This document shows, piece after piece, positions 44,201 to 55,989 of a DNA stretch of 64,000 bases. Below the pieces are notes generated by a model that was not told the DNA's origin, did not search any database, and saw only the letters and a program-made list of their open reading frames with translations. The DNA lies in NCBI GenBank assembly GCA_905221605.1, contig CAJNDS010002712.1, forward strand, positions 186,001-250,000, in the 5' to 3' direction. The position numbers were made by a program, and so were the translations under genes. This DNA comes from Symbiodinium natans (lineage: Eukaryota > Sar > Dinophyceae > Suessiales > Symbiodiniaceae). Numbering within the stretch: position 1 is the first letter of the stretch; every line of letters begins with the position of its first letter.

Positions 44201-46760
44201 AGTTCTCCCAACAAGCGACTGCAGAAGCCCTTAAGAAGCTCAATGCAGCTCCATGGCTGCGCGGCAATGAAGAGCGGCGTCTCCCCGAGGGGTCCTGCTG
44301 ACTTGCGCCGTGGGGCCATTCTTACCATGTGAGGAACCACCCCCCCACCCCTCACATTGCTTGCGGAAGCCAGTGTAGGCTTGAAATTACACGGGGGGTT
44401 TGCCGCATGGGACTTGGTGTGCTATGTGTGCTGCAACTTTCAGAGGTTCGTCGCCCCTCTGTCCAGAGATTGAACTTGCTATGCGACACTCCGTGCATGG
44501 TTCGACATCTGTGTACTCCGGGCAGGGTGTGGTCGAAGAATCGCAAGGGCAAGCCGAATTGTCGGCATTAGGAACGAGCATCTGTCATGAACAGCACTCC
44601 AGCGAGGGCGATGCTGTGACAATACGTGCCTCTGCCAGTTTATGCAGTGTGCATCTGCACACTGTCCTGACCAGTTACCAGGTTCTGCTTCCCAGTCCGC
44701 CGGGCCTTGGGCCGTAGGTGTCTGGGGAGCATAAAGCACCTCACATCCCCTCAACACGCCTTGACCACTTGTGCAATGGGTACCCCCCTAGCCAGCATGT
44801 GTGCGAGAGCCGACCGCACCCCTCCCGTCACACGCCCGCGCCCACTCCACCAACCCCCCCCACCCTTCAGCCGTAGGCCCACGGCCCCGGCAGGGATCCG
44901 AGGCGGGTCGCGTCGCGCTGAAATTGCACCCACAGCTTCACTGATGTTGGTAGGATGCAAGGCGGGATGCAAGTGAGGCGTGGCCTCTGGTATTGAGGTC
45001 GGCAGCAGCCCCAATGAGGCACCGCAACACCTTGCCGCACATCAGCAATTCTTCAGCACTCAGAAGCACCAGGTGACATATGCTGACATGTCGCAACAAG
45101 CTGCCAAGAGCGATCTGCATGCTAGTCTGCCCTCACACCTACGACACTTGAGTTATGTTGAGATCCCTTTCAGCTGCTTATTGACTGAATTTACATGTGC
45201 CTCATTTGTGCACCCCTTGTTGGTGGTGTCACGATGACAAGCTGTACAGGGAGCGGTTTTGGGTCCATTGCTTCACGTTGTGATGTGTTGCTGTGCTCGC
45301 CCAGATCCTGGATGGTCGTGTCTTTTCCCAACGTCTGCGGTATTTGCTGTTCACCCACCACGCCTCAGAGACGACCTGCAACCAATGACTGCGAAGGTGG
45401 GAGAATCTGTTCAAAAAGATCCCTTGTCCGTGGGTCATCGACGATGAACCCAGACCCAATGAAGAAAAACGCCTCTTCAGCAATGTGGCCACAGCAAAGG
45501 GTCTAGGCCTACTGGTGGTGCAGACGCTCCCAAGTCGATGTGAGTCGATCTTGACAACGGAAATTGCAGGTGTGACCTTTCTTCAAATCGCGGGTCAATT
45601 GGTGCTTTTTTTGTGGCATCAAAACAGGAGTCGCAAGTCCCAGGAGGTTTCGAGATACACAAACATGGCTGTCGGCTTCAACGGGTCACGACGGAGACAT
45701 AGTAGTTGCGGGAATGTCTCCAGTGGAACAGCATCGCCATGCATCGACTCTCTGACGGCGTCGTTTTCGGATCCCTACCCGGCCTCCTGCTGCCCGTTTT
45801 GGGCGGCTGTGTGCAGTGGCGCCACCTCGTCTCGGGACACGGCGTTCACATCCGCCCCACCTGCAGCGAGAGAGCCGAGCGCTAAAGGCTCGCAGGGCCC
45901 GAGGCAACGTCAAGAAAGGACGCAAAGCACAGGGTTGGGGTGTGAAGGGCTTGGGCAGGGAGGGCATGACGGAGGTTGAATCGTGGAGTCCTAGGAGGTA
46001 ACTGAATTTGCAGCAAAGGGTCAGTCGACCAATAAGCGCACTGCCTCCACTTGGTTTGCTCCAACAGCAATGTGAAGAGGTGTGAAGCCATCGTCATCCT
46101 TTGTCTTGGCAAGGAGCTGTAGCACGTCGTAGCTAGCAGACACCCCACATATGAAGTTAGATGATGCGCTTGGCAAAGCCGTCATGCCTGCCACGACGGT
46201 GTCACTCTAGCTGCAGCCAAGCGGGCGGGCTTCTCAAAGTCTGCACAGGCCTCTCCTCAGCAGATAAGCCACCGACCCGAGAGGTAGTATTTCTCATTTC
46301 ACACATGCATCACGAAACGGAAGGCAAAACACCAAGCATGTCAGACTGCCCTTGCAAGACAGTCGACGGCCCAAGTCTGGCGTCCGCAGTACCACACCCC
46401 AAAACAGTACCCCTAAGTAGAGAACGATCCAGACCCTGAGACCCGAGAGTTCCTTTCCGTGGAACTTCTAGAGCCCCGGTCCAGCGGTGCCGAGGAGCTC
46501 AGAGTCTGAAGGACGGCCAAATTCCCGGCTCGACTGGCCTTCTCATTCACAGGGATGGCTTCCAGCGGCTTAGGGCCTTTTGAGGGTTTTTTGTTTGGGG
46601 CTGCAGGGCTATCGCTCTGCGACACGCAGGCAAGCGCAGAAAGAACTGCAGAATGAACGGTGCAGGGAGTGAAGTGTAGGAGGACCTTCCACGCAGCCGT
46701 CTCGCCGCGCTCGTCCGCCGCGTCGGGAGTCTGAAAGTTCAGGAGCTTGGCCTTCATGCT
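41290..46760 (-). CDS. Ankyrin-repeat protein, multi-exon gene
   Basis: Ankyrin repeats occur in many minus-strand exons, the longest an uninterrupted exon at about 41290-41757 with over four repeats (DGATPLFIAAQSGHLQTV, GATALFIAVLSGQLEMVEVL, DGATPLFVAAQAGHLDMVRC). Exons to the right add single repeats: HGATALHLGMAFLVV near 41860, SGSTPLQVAVQSG near 42160, HGASPLLIAAKYGQ near 42840, HGATPLSVAAKYDQLSSVQY near 43000, GGTLLSMAAKHGQL near 43320, DGTTPLSVATQSG near 43550, DGSTPLLIAAVNNQ near 43835, GETPLFIAAQ near 44280, VNAVSRDEVAPLHTAAQNGQ near 45810-45865, and DDDGFTPLHIAVGANQVEAV near 46035-46100 after TCTGCTAG. A candidate first exon starts MKAKLLNFQTPDAADERGET near 46759. Ankyrin repeats mediate protein binding; no enzymatic domain is visible. 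Two adjacent genes rather than one cannot be excluded, and A-B repeat locus 3 lies in an intron. Confidence 0.85.
44696..44926. repeat. Dispersed A-B repeat, locus 3 (diverged)
   Basis: End A is CCGCCGGGCCTTGGGCCGTA (44698 on) and end B is CCGAGGCGGGTCGCGTCGCG (44898 on), diverged from loci 1 and 2. The interior has the AATGGGTACCCCCC word shared with locus 2. It appears to lie in an intron of the ankyrin gene. Confidence 0.5.
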
Positions 46761-46989
46761 TCCATAGAGCGCAATGCAATACGATATAACTTCTAAACCA
46801 TGTCCTATGTACAATACGTTCTATTCCTACATGCTCATTTATGTTCGTATGCCAGAAGAGGAGACTAGAATGGACGTCTTTGCCACGTGTGCTTTACCAC
46901 TCCTCCCGCACTGCCGCCGAGGAGCAGCAACCCCCTTCGCGTCGCCCGCCGCAGCCTAAATCAAAGAAACGAAACGGGCTCGGCTTGGG

Positions 46990-47400
46990 AAGTATTTCAG
47001 GATTCGTTCGGAGTGTTTCAGGGTCTTGGACGTGGGGTGCATGCGAGGGTGAGGATGCTTATGAAGATGAAGATGGACCCGTGGAATGCTCTGCGTTTTG
47101 GTCTGTCTTCCGAATCGCAGCGACAATGTCGCGACGGAAATGCTTCCAGGGCACTGCTGCGAGAAGCTTCGATGTGTAATCCTCGACGTAATCTGTGAAG
47201 ATGATCTGTATCCTGAGGTCTCAAATTTGCAAAACACCCTCCAGGCAAGTTATTTAATTTGTTTTTGGGTAGCTCTCCCCTACAGACATGTCAGTACAAC
47301 CTTGAAACTTGTCTCGGCCAAAGCTCTCTTGAAAGCCATCGACTTCCTCCCACTCCGTGTCTTCCTTGGCAAGATGTCTAGCCACCGGAAGACTTAGAAA
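46990..47400 (-). CDS. Hypothetical protein exons
   Basis: Two minus-strand segments have strong coding composition: HLAKEDTEWEEVDGFQESFG (about 47305-47375, after GGCTAG) and IFTDYVEDYTSKLLAAVPWK followed by HFRRDIVAAIRKTDQNAEHS (about 47080-47205). The charge pattern suggests helices. No family recognised. They lie just upstream of the ankyrin gene in the same direction and could be its 5' exons. Confidence 0.4.
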
Positions 47401-47404
47401 AGGA

Positions 47405-48785
47405 CAGGACACAAGACTACTGGTACCAAATGCAAGTACCATACAGCATGCAGTGCAGCATGCGCCCTACTTGCGGCCTACATGTGACCGCACCATATTC
47501 GGGGATCGATCGACAGGAGCAATCTGTCATTCCACACTGCAATCCTTGAGCATCCCAGTTGCTTCAGAAAGGACCCTGCTGCCGTGCAGGAGCTGCTGCC
47601 GAAAAATCGATACTTGCCTCTCTTCCTGGCACAGGGCACTCCTCTAGCAGCCTTAAGAGACTGCGGCACGCTGTTTGACAGCTTGTACAGTACCATACTG
47701 TACCGAACCGTTCGCAACCACATGTAACAACCATCGACACCCTAAGGTTTTAACCTGCAGCGTCTAGGAGTCCAACCACATCCCCTCAGGTGGGCCATGC
47801 CTTGATTCGGTATTTGATGGCACTGACGGGGTCGAAAGGGCCCTGTATCCGAGGTGGCCGCAGATCCTCTGTGTCCTCAAGAGTCGAGAAGATCTTCGGG
47901 GCAGCAATTCACTGCGGGTGCTGAAGTCGGCTTGGCGTCTCTTGCACGCTGCACTGTTGCAAGCGGAATGCAAAAAAAACCCAGTCCAGCTGCACGACCA
48001 GCTCACCACTCAGCGACACAATGCGCAACATGGCTCTGTTTGGACGAGTATATGAAAGCTTCAACTGTTGTATCCCGACAAGAAACTACACACACTCACA
48101 CCCAAAGCACCATCGCGGCCCCCCTCCGATTTTCGATGCGTATTCGAACCCCTATTCGTACTCTGTCACTTGCAAAGCTGGAGGTCTCCACTTGTGCGAA
48201 GAATGAAGTTGAGGCTTTAGGTTTTGAACTTTAGGGGCAGTTTTGGGTCGAGTTGTTGGGGGGCATTTCTAGCATACAGCATACATGCGGCCCACAAAAC
48301 CTGCAAGACGACCTAGTGCAACTCTGTTCCGTGAATGTAGATGCTCACAGTTTAGAGTTTCAAGGATCAGCGGGCAGGCGATTGCTTGCGAAACTTGTTG
48401 GGCAGTTCCAGAGGCTAGAAAGCTCCCATAGCAACCCTGAATAACTGCTGGCTGCTGCAGGTGCCTTGACTTCCAGCATGTTGCAGGAGTCCGCCTCCGG
48501 CGCAAGTTTCCACACATCGATTGGCGTACAAACTGCGTGCACATGCATAGGTCGGAACACGTGGTGGACAGGCAGTGGCGAATGAGATGAAAAGTGCGCA
48601 CCCTGCGGGACGAGTTACTAAATGCTCGCTTCCGATCCGCACTGCCGGCGTCTTCGCTTCCAGCTGAAGCACCCCCCTCCCCTTCCCACCCAAAAAAAGA
48701 TGGGGTCTGATTTGAGTCACAATGACCCAGCCCCACCGTATGTGATAGCGGGCATGCCTCGAATCTAAGCAAACAAGACCTAGGC
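47405..48785. other. Unassigned stretch
   Basis: Short open frames on both strands without motifs; no repeat seen. Confidence 0.35.
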
Positions 48786-49420
48786 CTTCTTGACTTCATG
48801 GCTATTGGCTTGGACACACCGAAAAGGAGGCTGCTGCAATAGGCTATGGGCATGTGATTTTGCAACCTCTGAACGGACACTGGACGCTGCTATGCGTAAC
48901 CGGACAATGGGGTCGCGAGAGGCCTCATCTGAAGCAGCAGCTATCCTCATGATCGCTGCAAGAAGCAAGGCATAACCACGTGGCAGACCAACCAGGCCGT
49001 GACAAGTGACCAAATGGCCTACAGTATCTAAACCGCGGGATGGGCTTGCAACAAAGGGGTCTCAGCAACTTATCAGACTGACGAGATAACCTACGCACGT
49101 ACGTTCTTCGCATGAGGAGTCTTCTCATATGTGGCGCTCGCAACCACAAAAGCATAAACAAATCAGCTGGAGATGTTCTGCCAAGTGTCCGAAGCTTCCA
49201 GGCTGCACCGTCTGGCACCATGGCTTCGACCGTTCCATTGATGAAAGTGGAAGGTAGACGGCGCGCATAGGCGATGTAATATTCCTCGGAGGCTCAAGAC
49301 AGCATCAAGAGCACATATCCTGATGTGCGCTCCAAAAACGTGCCAATCCTTCAGCACAGACGGGCTGCGGCCACAAGCCAGCGCGGCACGCGCGAAGCGG
49401 CCAATTCCTGTGCCCAAGGG
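48785..49420 (-). CDS. Hypothetical protein exons
   Basis: Minus-strand segments read MGTGIGRFARAALACGRSPS (about 49350-49417) and LLAAIMRIAAASDEASRDPI followed by VRLRIAASSVRSEVAKSHAH (about 48835-48975), the latter Ala-rich and probably helical, ending ANSHEVKKA and a stop near 48780. No family recognised. Confidence 0.35.
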
Positions 49421-49479
49421 CGATCCAAGGCAAAAGGCGACACGATGCCAAACTTAATCTGACTTCAAAGCGACATATA

Positions 49480-49614
49480 TAGTTATTTATGTATTTGTTT
49501 ATTTATTTATCTATTTGTTTTAGCTATTTCTACTCCATTGTTTTTTACTTATTTATTTATATGTATATGTATATTTATATTTATACATATACATATGTAT
49601 ATATATATATATAC

Positions 49615-49706
<92 letters not shown>
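49480..49706. repeat. TTTAT-rich stretch and ACATAC/ATACAT microsatellite
   Basis: A (TTTAT)-rich stretch grades into (ACATAC)n and (ACATAT)n and ends at the GCTACCCC boundary of the AT-rich island. Confidence 0.9.
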
Positions 49707-51136
49707 GCTACCCCCCCCCCCAGCGACCTACCCTTTTTGGGCCTATTTAGGCCTTGTTAACAAAAAACGACAACGAAGGCCCAAAGCCGCGTAGTTAATC
49801 AATCACCGGGTAATGAAGGACAGTTACTGGGACACCCACCTCACAGACCCCGATAAGCCGGCATTGGATTAATCTACATTTTGAACCTGAAGCGGACAAT
49901 GCTGTTTTTAGATGTCTAGATCTGTGTTTTTTCTATGCAAATTGTGCGTTTAAAGGGCAATTAATGTTTTGTTGAGCAACTAATTTATTTATACAGTTGT
50001 GTTTGCACGAGGCAAAGCATTCATCGAATAGTGAAACTTTTCTCTTGATTCTATGCGAATTTAACTACTAGACTATTTATTAAGCAAAGAGCCCAATTTG
50101 ACTCAAGTGAATACTATATAAGGGAGCATACTCAACCAAGATACGAAATAGACACCATTCTCAACCAAAATATGGCAAAGTGTGCGTTTAAAGGGCAAAT
50201 AATGCTTTGTTGAGCAACTACCGTATTTATACAATTGTGTTTGTACGAGGCAAAGTATGAATCAAATACTATCTGAAAAGTCCACTGAAATACCTTATGT
50301 TTACATATTCATGAAGTTTTTTTATTTTTGAAATAATCTTTAGTAATTATTGAGCAAATAGCCCAATTTGACTCAAGTGAATACCATTTAAAGGACCATA
50401 CTCAACCAAAATACGAAATAAGCATCATATTCAACCAAAATATGGCAAAGTGTGGCCTAAAGGGCAAATCGTGCTTTGTTGAGCAACTAATGCATTGAAA
50501 CAGTTGTGTTTATACCAGGCGGAGTATTATTGAAATACTATCTGCAAAGTCCACTGAAATACCTTATGTTTAAATATTCATGAAACATTTTTTTTGAAAT
50601 ATTCATTCTATGCGAATTTAACTACTAGAGTAATGCTTAAGCAAATAGCCCAATTTGACTCAAGTGAATACTATTTAAAGGACCATACTCAACCAAATAC
50701 GAAATAAACACTAACGGAAATGGAAGCGGTTCTACCTACATAACAATGAAACAAAGATTGCTGAAGTATTCAGTAAAGACCACTTATATACTATGTCTGA
50801 AAACCACAATTTGCATAAGCAAGCTTAAAAATGCACAACAATGGAAATAGAAGCGGTTCTACTTACATAACGATGAAACAAAGATGTCTGAAGTATTTAA
50901 GAAAGACCACTTATATACTATGTTTGAAAAACACAACTTGCACAATCAGGCCTAAAAAATGCACAATAATCCTAGAAAAGTACTTTGTGAAGGCCATACA
51001 CAAGCAAATTCACAAATAGTTGTATTTTCGTCTACGCCCTAGGAAACACGCTATGTTGCACACCGAGTTTGCTTGCAGTGCAGCTGGGTGACTTGAGACA
51101 AGGCGAAAAAGGGTAGGTCACTGGGGGGGGGGGTAC
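49707..51136. mobile_element. Candidate element: AT-rich core between inverted poly-C ends
   Basis: The left end 49707-49740 reads GCTACCCC(n), then CAGCGACCTACCCTTTTTGG. The right end 51103-51136, read on the minus strand, is GGTACCCC(n), then CAGTGACCTACCCTTTTTCG. These ends are inverted and nearly identical. The roughly 1.36 kb between them is AT-rich, with internal tandem repeats and no transposase-like frame. Each outer side carries a hexanucleotide microsatellite. A third copy of the end motif lies near 37033. No target duplication was identified. It could be a non-autonomous element or two unrelated insertions of the short end repeat. Confidence 0.45.
49940..51015. repeat. AT-rich tandem repeats (units about 240-270 bp and about 126 bp)
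   Basis: Three diverged units of about 240-270 bp start at TAAAGGGCAA (49951, 50189, 50458). They share GAGCAACTA, ACAGTTGTGTTT and CCCAATTTGACTCAAGTGAA. Two further units of about 126 bp start near 50713 and 50839 (GGAAATGGAAGCGGTTCTAC / GGAAATAGAAGCGGTTCTAC). No coding frame or RNA recognised. Confidence 0.85.
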
Positions 51137-51209
<73 letters not shown>

Positions 51210-51230
51210 GTATACATATACGAGCTTCTG
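51137..51230. repeat. ACATAT microsatellite right of island
   Basis: About 85 bases of ATACAT units abut the right poly-G end of the candidate element. Confidence 0.9.
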
Positions 51231-51392
51231 CCTGCGCTGCCTGCCCATGGCCGCAGCCCCTATAGACACGCACACACAATTCTACATATAGAGCGACATG
51301 TACACACTCTTATACTCCTCCAAACGCAGCCGGGCCTTTGCACCGACCCTTCGGAGCAAGCGGCGCGCCTCGCGTGCTCTTCGAGGGTAAGA

Positions 51393-51438
51393 GGGGTTTA
51401 GGGTTTAGTGTTTAGGGTTTAGGGTTTAGGGTTTAGGT
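51393..51438 (+). repeat. Interstitial telomere-like tract (TTTAGGG)
   Basis: About six TTTAGGG units, one with TTTAGTG. Confidence 0.85.
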
Positions 51439-51684
51439 TGGTTCCAAGAAGGTTCAGCGAACTGCTGAAACGGAACTCCCCCAAGATTACAAGGAGCTTT
51501 TCTCACGGCGAAAAACAAGGTCGGCACCTTCAAGGGGAGAGTATGATAATATGAGAACCCAACAGGAGAAGCCCAAGAATACAGAGGGTAGATTTTCTGC
51601 ATGTGTACGGTGAAGAGACTATTCTCTCCACTTCATCTCTTGTCTGTAGCAAACCACAGGCCTCTCCCGAGCTTGCAGAGCTTT

Positions 51685-52341
51685 TCAGATGCTCTTCCAG
51701 AGAGTAGCCTGACCGGGAGTAAGCTTTAATGCTGCCCCCCAGCCGAGGTATCCCAGCTCCACTTTCTTGTCTGCAACTTGTCTGCAACGAGGCAGCGGTG
51801 CGCCCACTACCGTGAAACCTGTTTTTGATCTGAATAATTTGTTGGGCTCGTTTTGCATCCTGCTTCCAGGGGTAGGTAGCTCACTCCTGACTTGCCAGAG
51901 TGGGCCTGGGAGGTCCATCCATGAGCCTGGCGACAGCGTGACCTGAGACAATCCGAAACTCAGGATTTTGGCTGCTGTGAGAATGCCCCTGCAGGCATGC
52001 GGCATACCACATTGATCCGGCCACTGGCAAAACCACCAAAACTGGTTGCCGGAGTCTTCTGGAATCGTACATGGTCCCGACCCCTTACACACCCACACAT
52101 CTGAGAAAGGGGAGTCGGGAAGACTCTCTAAGCCAGGGCAGCGTATCGTGGATGTCAACTTGTGGGCAAGCGGCCGTAGAGGGCGACATTGAGTGCCAGC
52201 TCCCCCCTGGCGGACTGGCACCTTCAGCAGATCCCGAACTTGGAGCACCGTTGCTCGTTCGGGGTGGGCGACGGGCTCTCCCACCGCTACCAGGACCCTG
52301 ATAAACTCCAAACCCGTATCAACTCTTGCCAACCCGATCAA
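51685..52341 (-). CDS. Open frame of 218 codons, uncertain
   Basis: An unbroken minus-strand frame, co-oriented with the genes, containing NQFWWFCQWPDQCGMPHACR and SWMDLPGPLWQ. The Trp/Cys-rich patch is unusual for a random frame, but no family is recognised. A plus-strand frame overlaps part of it. It may be chance in GC-rich sequence. Confidence 0.22.
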   Translation of the reverse strand: MIGLARVDTGLEFIRVLVAVGEPVAHPERATVLQVRDLLKVPVRQGGAGTQCRPLRPLAHKLTSTIRCPGLESLPDSPFSDVWVCKGSGPCTIPEDSGNQFWWFCQWPDQCGMPHACRGILTAAKILSFGLSQVTLSPGSWMDLPGPLWQVRSELPTPGSRMQNEPNKLFRSKTGFTVVGAPLPRCRQVADKKVELGYLGWGAALKLTPGQATLWKSI

Positions 52342-52384
52342 CCCTTGTGAACATCTTATTAACCCCTGTCAAGCCCTTTTCAAC

Positions 52385-52510
52385 TCTTCTAAACCCTTAT
52401 AAAACCCCAAAACTTCCTAAAGTTAAACCCTTACGGTGTAACAGGGTTTTAGGGTTTCAGGGTTTCAGGGTTTCAGGGTTTTAGGGCTTTAGGGTTTTAG
52501 GGTTATAAGG
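52385..52510 (+). repeat. Degenerate telomere-like tract
   Basis: TTTCAGGG, TTTTAGGG and related units at 52442-52508, preceded by CCCTTATAAAACCCC-like inverse-sense words. Confidence 0.65.
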
Positions 52511-52514
52511 TACA

Positions 52515-53260
52515 TTAAGGTACCAAGTCCCAAGTTCTTGGAAAGGTGCCGATCACCGCATGCCGCAAGGCCGGCTGCTGCCCGGGGACCAGGAGAGAGC
52601 TGCCACGGCCATCGCCTCGCAAAGCCAGAAATTTGCTCTACTGCCCTTAGAACCTTCCTATGAGCTTTTTAGATGTTCCCTTGAATTTTACACAAATTAA
52701 AATTAACAATAACTCCTAGGGGGCTACAGTTTGGGTCCCTTTTCGGGGGTGGGAGGGGGTGGGTTGGGTCCTTTTCTAAGGTATCACTTCTCAACAGTTG
52801 CCGATCAGGGTCGCAGGAATTTAAAAGAAAACGCGTCCGGCTCGGGTTTCTGAACTTCTGATTTACCAGTTCTGGAAGAAGCCGGCGAAGGATTGACCAG
52901 GGTTGTAGGAGGTTGTAGGCAGAAAAGCATACTCTTGCAGAAAATGTTTGGACCCCTGTTGCCCGTTGTACATCAAAGCCAGCCAAGCGCACATCAAAAG
53001 TCGGTGTCAATGCTTCGGCCTTCTGGATAGCGCAAGGCGTCCACCAGCGCTGCCTGGCTAAACCACGGTTGGCTCTACCACCGAGTTCTGAACTGTCAGC
53101 CCTTGTGAACAAGTGGTGCACATTGAACTTAGCCTCGCACGCCTGTATGTCCCCACCACCTCTGCTTACGATCACTGCATGTCACACGTTTCTGGCGCCG
53201 CACGGCACGTCGTGGGTTTGCAAGCTGCCTCCGAAGCTTTCCGAAGTTGGATAATGCTTC
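52515..53260. other. Unassigned stretch
   Basis: Lies downstream (in gene sense) of the PAS gene. A G-rich patch (52745-52768) is the only feature; a 168-codon minus-strand frame here lacks motifs. Confidence 0.35.
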
Positions 53261-53264
53261 TCAC

Positions 53265-55365
53265 AGACTCGCGCACGGCGTTCGCAGGACGTCATCCTGC
53301 ATCTCACCGCTTCTAAGTTGCCTTCGCATCTCCGCCTCTGCCGCAGTTTGGCGCCAGATGCTGAATTTGCTCAGGCGCAAGTACCTGAAGGTGAAGGAGC
53401 TCACACTTTATTAACTTCCACACCAGAAGTAAACACCAGCACATTTCGCAGCCAGGGCACACAAGAGTGGGCTCAGCTTCATGGAATGTGGCAGAGTAGA
53501 CGGGTTCGATGGACACACGCCTTGCTCGCAGGTAAGTGTCCTCCTCCTGCCCCGGAAACCGCAGCACCATGGATGGCAAACTGGAAGGCTTGGGGCGGCG
53601 GGAACGAGTGGCACGAGCAAACTGATGCAGCTTGGACTTGATTCCATGCCACTCCCGCGGGGGAACCAACCCATTCAAACTTGTCATCTCGACCGCATCG
53701 TTGTGCGCAAAGTGCATCACAGCCTCCTCTATGTCAATCAGCTCGGTGTTGGCGTTCACGAGCAATGTGAGGTCTGAAAGCACGTTGAACTGTTGCGCGA
53801 GCTGCTCTGCGAACTGTTGTACCATGTGGCTCGCATCCATGTCCTCGCTTCCTCTCTCATGGGACTCTGTGAATACGTCTTCTTTCCCTTCTTTCCCCTC
53901 TGGCAGACTAGCTGGGGCCGCGCCTTGCCTGGGCTCGGACCGGACGGACCGGACACACGGCTCAGAATGCTCCATTATGGCTAGCAGGTGGTGCGTGGCG
54001 CTGGTGCCATAGAGCTCGGGGAGCACAACATGAAAGACATCCACGGGCACTTCACAACCTGAACCTTGTAGGTGCACACGTACACCTTGCGGCATGTTGG
54101 GGCACTTGGAACCCGGGGTTGCACTTGCCGAGGATCCTCCACCTTCGGCGACGAGGAATTTGGAAAACGGCACGGACCCCGGCTCAGTGATCAGATCCAG
54201 AAAGTTGCGCCCGTTGAAGTCTTCATGCGTTCCCAGAAGTCGCTGTAAGCAGCTTGCATTCCCGCAAATGTTGAAGTTGCTGTCTAAAAGCAAGTCCCCA
54301 TCTGAGACCCCTTTGAGTAGATGGCGGAAAGCTGACCTGCTCTTTTCCATGCGGATCAAAGGAAACGGACAAGAATTGCAAACAAGGGTATGTGCAACCG
54401 ACAGCAACATCAAAACCATTCACCATCACCATAAACCCCCCATGCCCCACCACTTGGACCACTGCGGCTTGTGTCAGGCATACCCCCTCACGGCCTAACC
54501 GGGACGACTCAAACCTACCCGCTATCAACGGTGATAAGACGCTGCGGCAGCCGCGACGTCGATCATGACGACTTACCCAAACCATAGCCACCGCAGCCCA
54601 CCACGACAACAATCACATCAACTAGCAACCGATAGTAACCAGTTTTGGAGCAGATAGCACTTCACGAAAGCAATGGCAAAGCGCTTTAACTTCGTGCCAG
54701 GATGCACGAGCGAGTCAGCGTCTTGTGATTCCAGGGATGCTTTGATTTGATCTCGCACAATGCTCTGTATCACAGTGGGCACTAACATCACAACCACAAG
54801 CTGTAGAAGCTGCTGCACCACGAACCATCCAGTGACCGACTCAGGGCCACAGGTACTAATCCCAGCGTAGCAGTATGCCACCATGTACAGCACTCCAAAC
54901 TGCGCGATGATCCTTTTCTCCGCTGGGAAGATGAGAGCCTGGACATGCAAGCAAGGCAAACGGGCAAAGAAACAATATGAAACCGACAGGGAAGCGTAAA
55001 AGTATGACAGGTGCCCATGCCAGGATATGCCAGGGCACGAAGAGGATTTGACCTGTCATGGAGATGTTGGTGCGTCCTAGGTAATCCTCCTTGCTCTCCC
55101 ACGCGCTGGCCAAAGCAGTTGCCACACCCATGCCATTGATGACCGTGCACACGAAATGAATGCGCTCGCGCGTCTGCTCTAGTGTTTCTATGGCTCCAAG
55201 CAAGTAGAGGATGTGAACGATGGCCAAGACCAGCAGCCACCACAAACGCGTGAAACCGGGATCGAGCTGGTAGTCTACCATGCCAACGAGAAACGTAACG
55301 AGATTCAGGTGCACCAGGATGCGCGAAGCCGTCCTCCAGACATGAGCCTGACACGTGCTGAGCTA
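53265..55365 (-). CDS. Multi-pass membrane protein with PAS domain
   Basis: The N-terminal part (55365-54618, at least two exons) is very hydrophobic with about six candidate membrane segments: LNLVTFLVGMV, LWWLLVLAIVHILYLLGAI, IHFVCTVINGMGVATALA, ILFVPWHILAWAPVILL, FGVLYMVAYCYAGI and WFVVQQLLQLVVVMLVPTVI. A charged stretch follows (RDQIKASLESQDADSL), then LKRFAIAFVKCYLLQ, then a 368-codon frame at 53313-54419, the longest coherent one in the window. That frame has LLKGVSDGDLLLDSNFNICG, then CLQRLLGTHEDFNGRNFLDL, a PAS fold, a Ser/Glu-rich linker near residue 180, and RARRVSIEPVYSATF. PAS domains sense ligands, redox state or light. Membrane-plus-PAS proteins of this style are frequent in Symbiodinium-type genomes as I know them. 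The first exon follows ATCATAG near 55365. A last exon near 53280-53390 is likely. Confidence 0.7.
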
Positions 55366-55986
55366 TGATTGACCAGCGGTGGTACGCTGTACTTTGCTAC
55401 TGCTCTCATGGCACGCACATTCAAGACCCCTTTGTCTGTTGCAACTGCGACCAGGACCTGAACGTTGGCGAGCTTCTCGTCCACACGGGCGCTAAGAGCG
55501 GTCTCACGGCTGTCCTTCAAAAGAGGTACTCAAACTTAACTTCCAGCTGAGGGTACAGGGTCCGGGCTGTCAAGGTTCAGGGTCTAGGGCTGAGAGCTGC
55601 CAGAGCTTCGAGAAAAGGGGACAAGGCTGAGTGGCTGTTCGGTGCCACCCTTGGTCGCGGTACCCCGAAAGGCCCTTAAGCCAGAACACAGATGTCACAC
55701 AGCCCCCCGGGAATCCTCAGCCTTCTCCTTGCCTTTGCGCTGCACATGCTGCAGAAGGTTGACCGGGAAGCTGGGGATGGTCTCCCACTGCAGCCAAGTC
55801 AAGGCAACAACGCAGATGACGAGAAACCTTCGGCGGGCACGGCAGCTTGCATGCCAGTGATGAAAATGACAGTGCCACAGCGTGGAGGATCGCAATTTTG
55901 AGGGCTGTACTGCGACCCACAAATTTATGATGTCTTTTAGGCTCTTCTCTACAGTCTCGACCATCGTCGTGAAGAGATGTCTTCAC
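55365..55986 (-). CDS. Hypothetical exons upstream of PAS gene
   Basis: Minus-strand segments ALSARVDEKLANVQVLVAVA (about 55440-55500) and TMVETVEKSLKDIINLWVAV (about 55905-55965) look coding and co-oriented. They may be 5' exons of the membrane/PAS gene. No domain recognised. Confidence 0.3.
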
Positions 55987-55989
55987 TCA

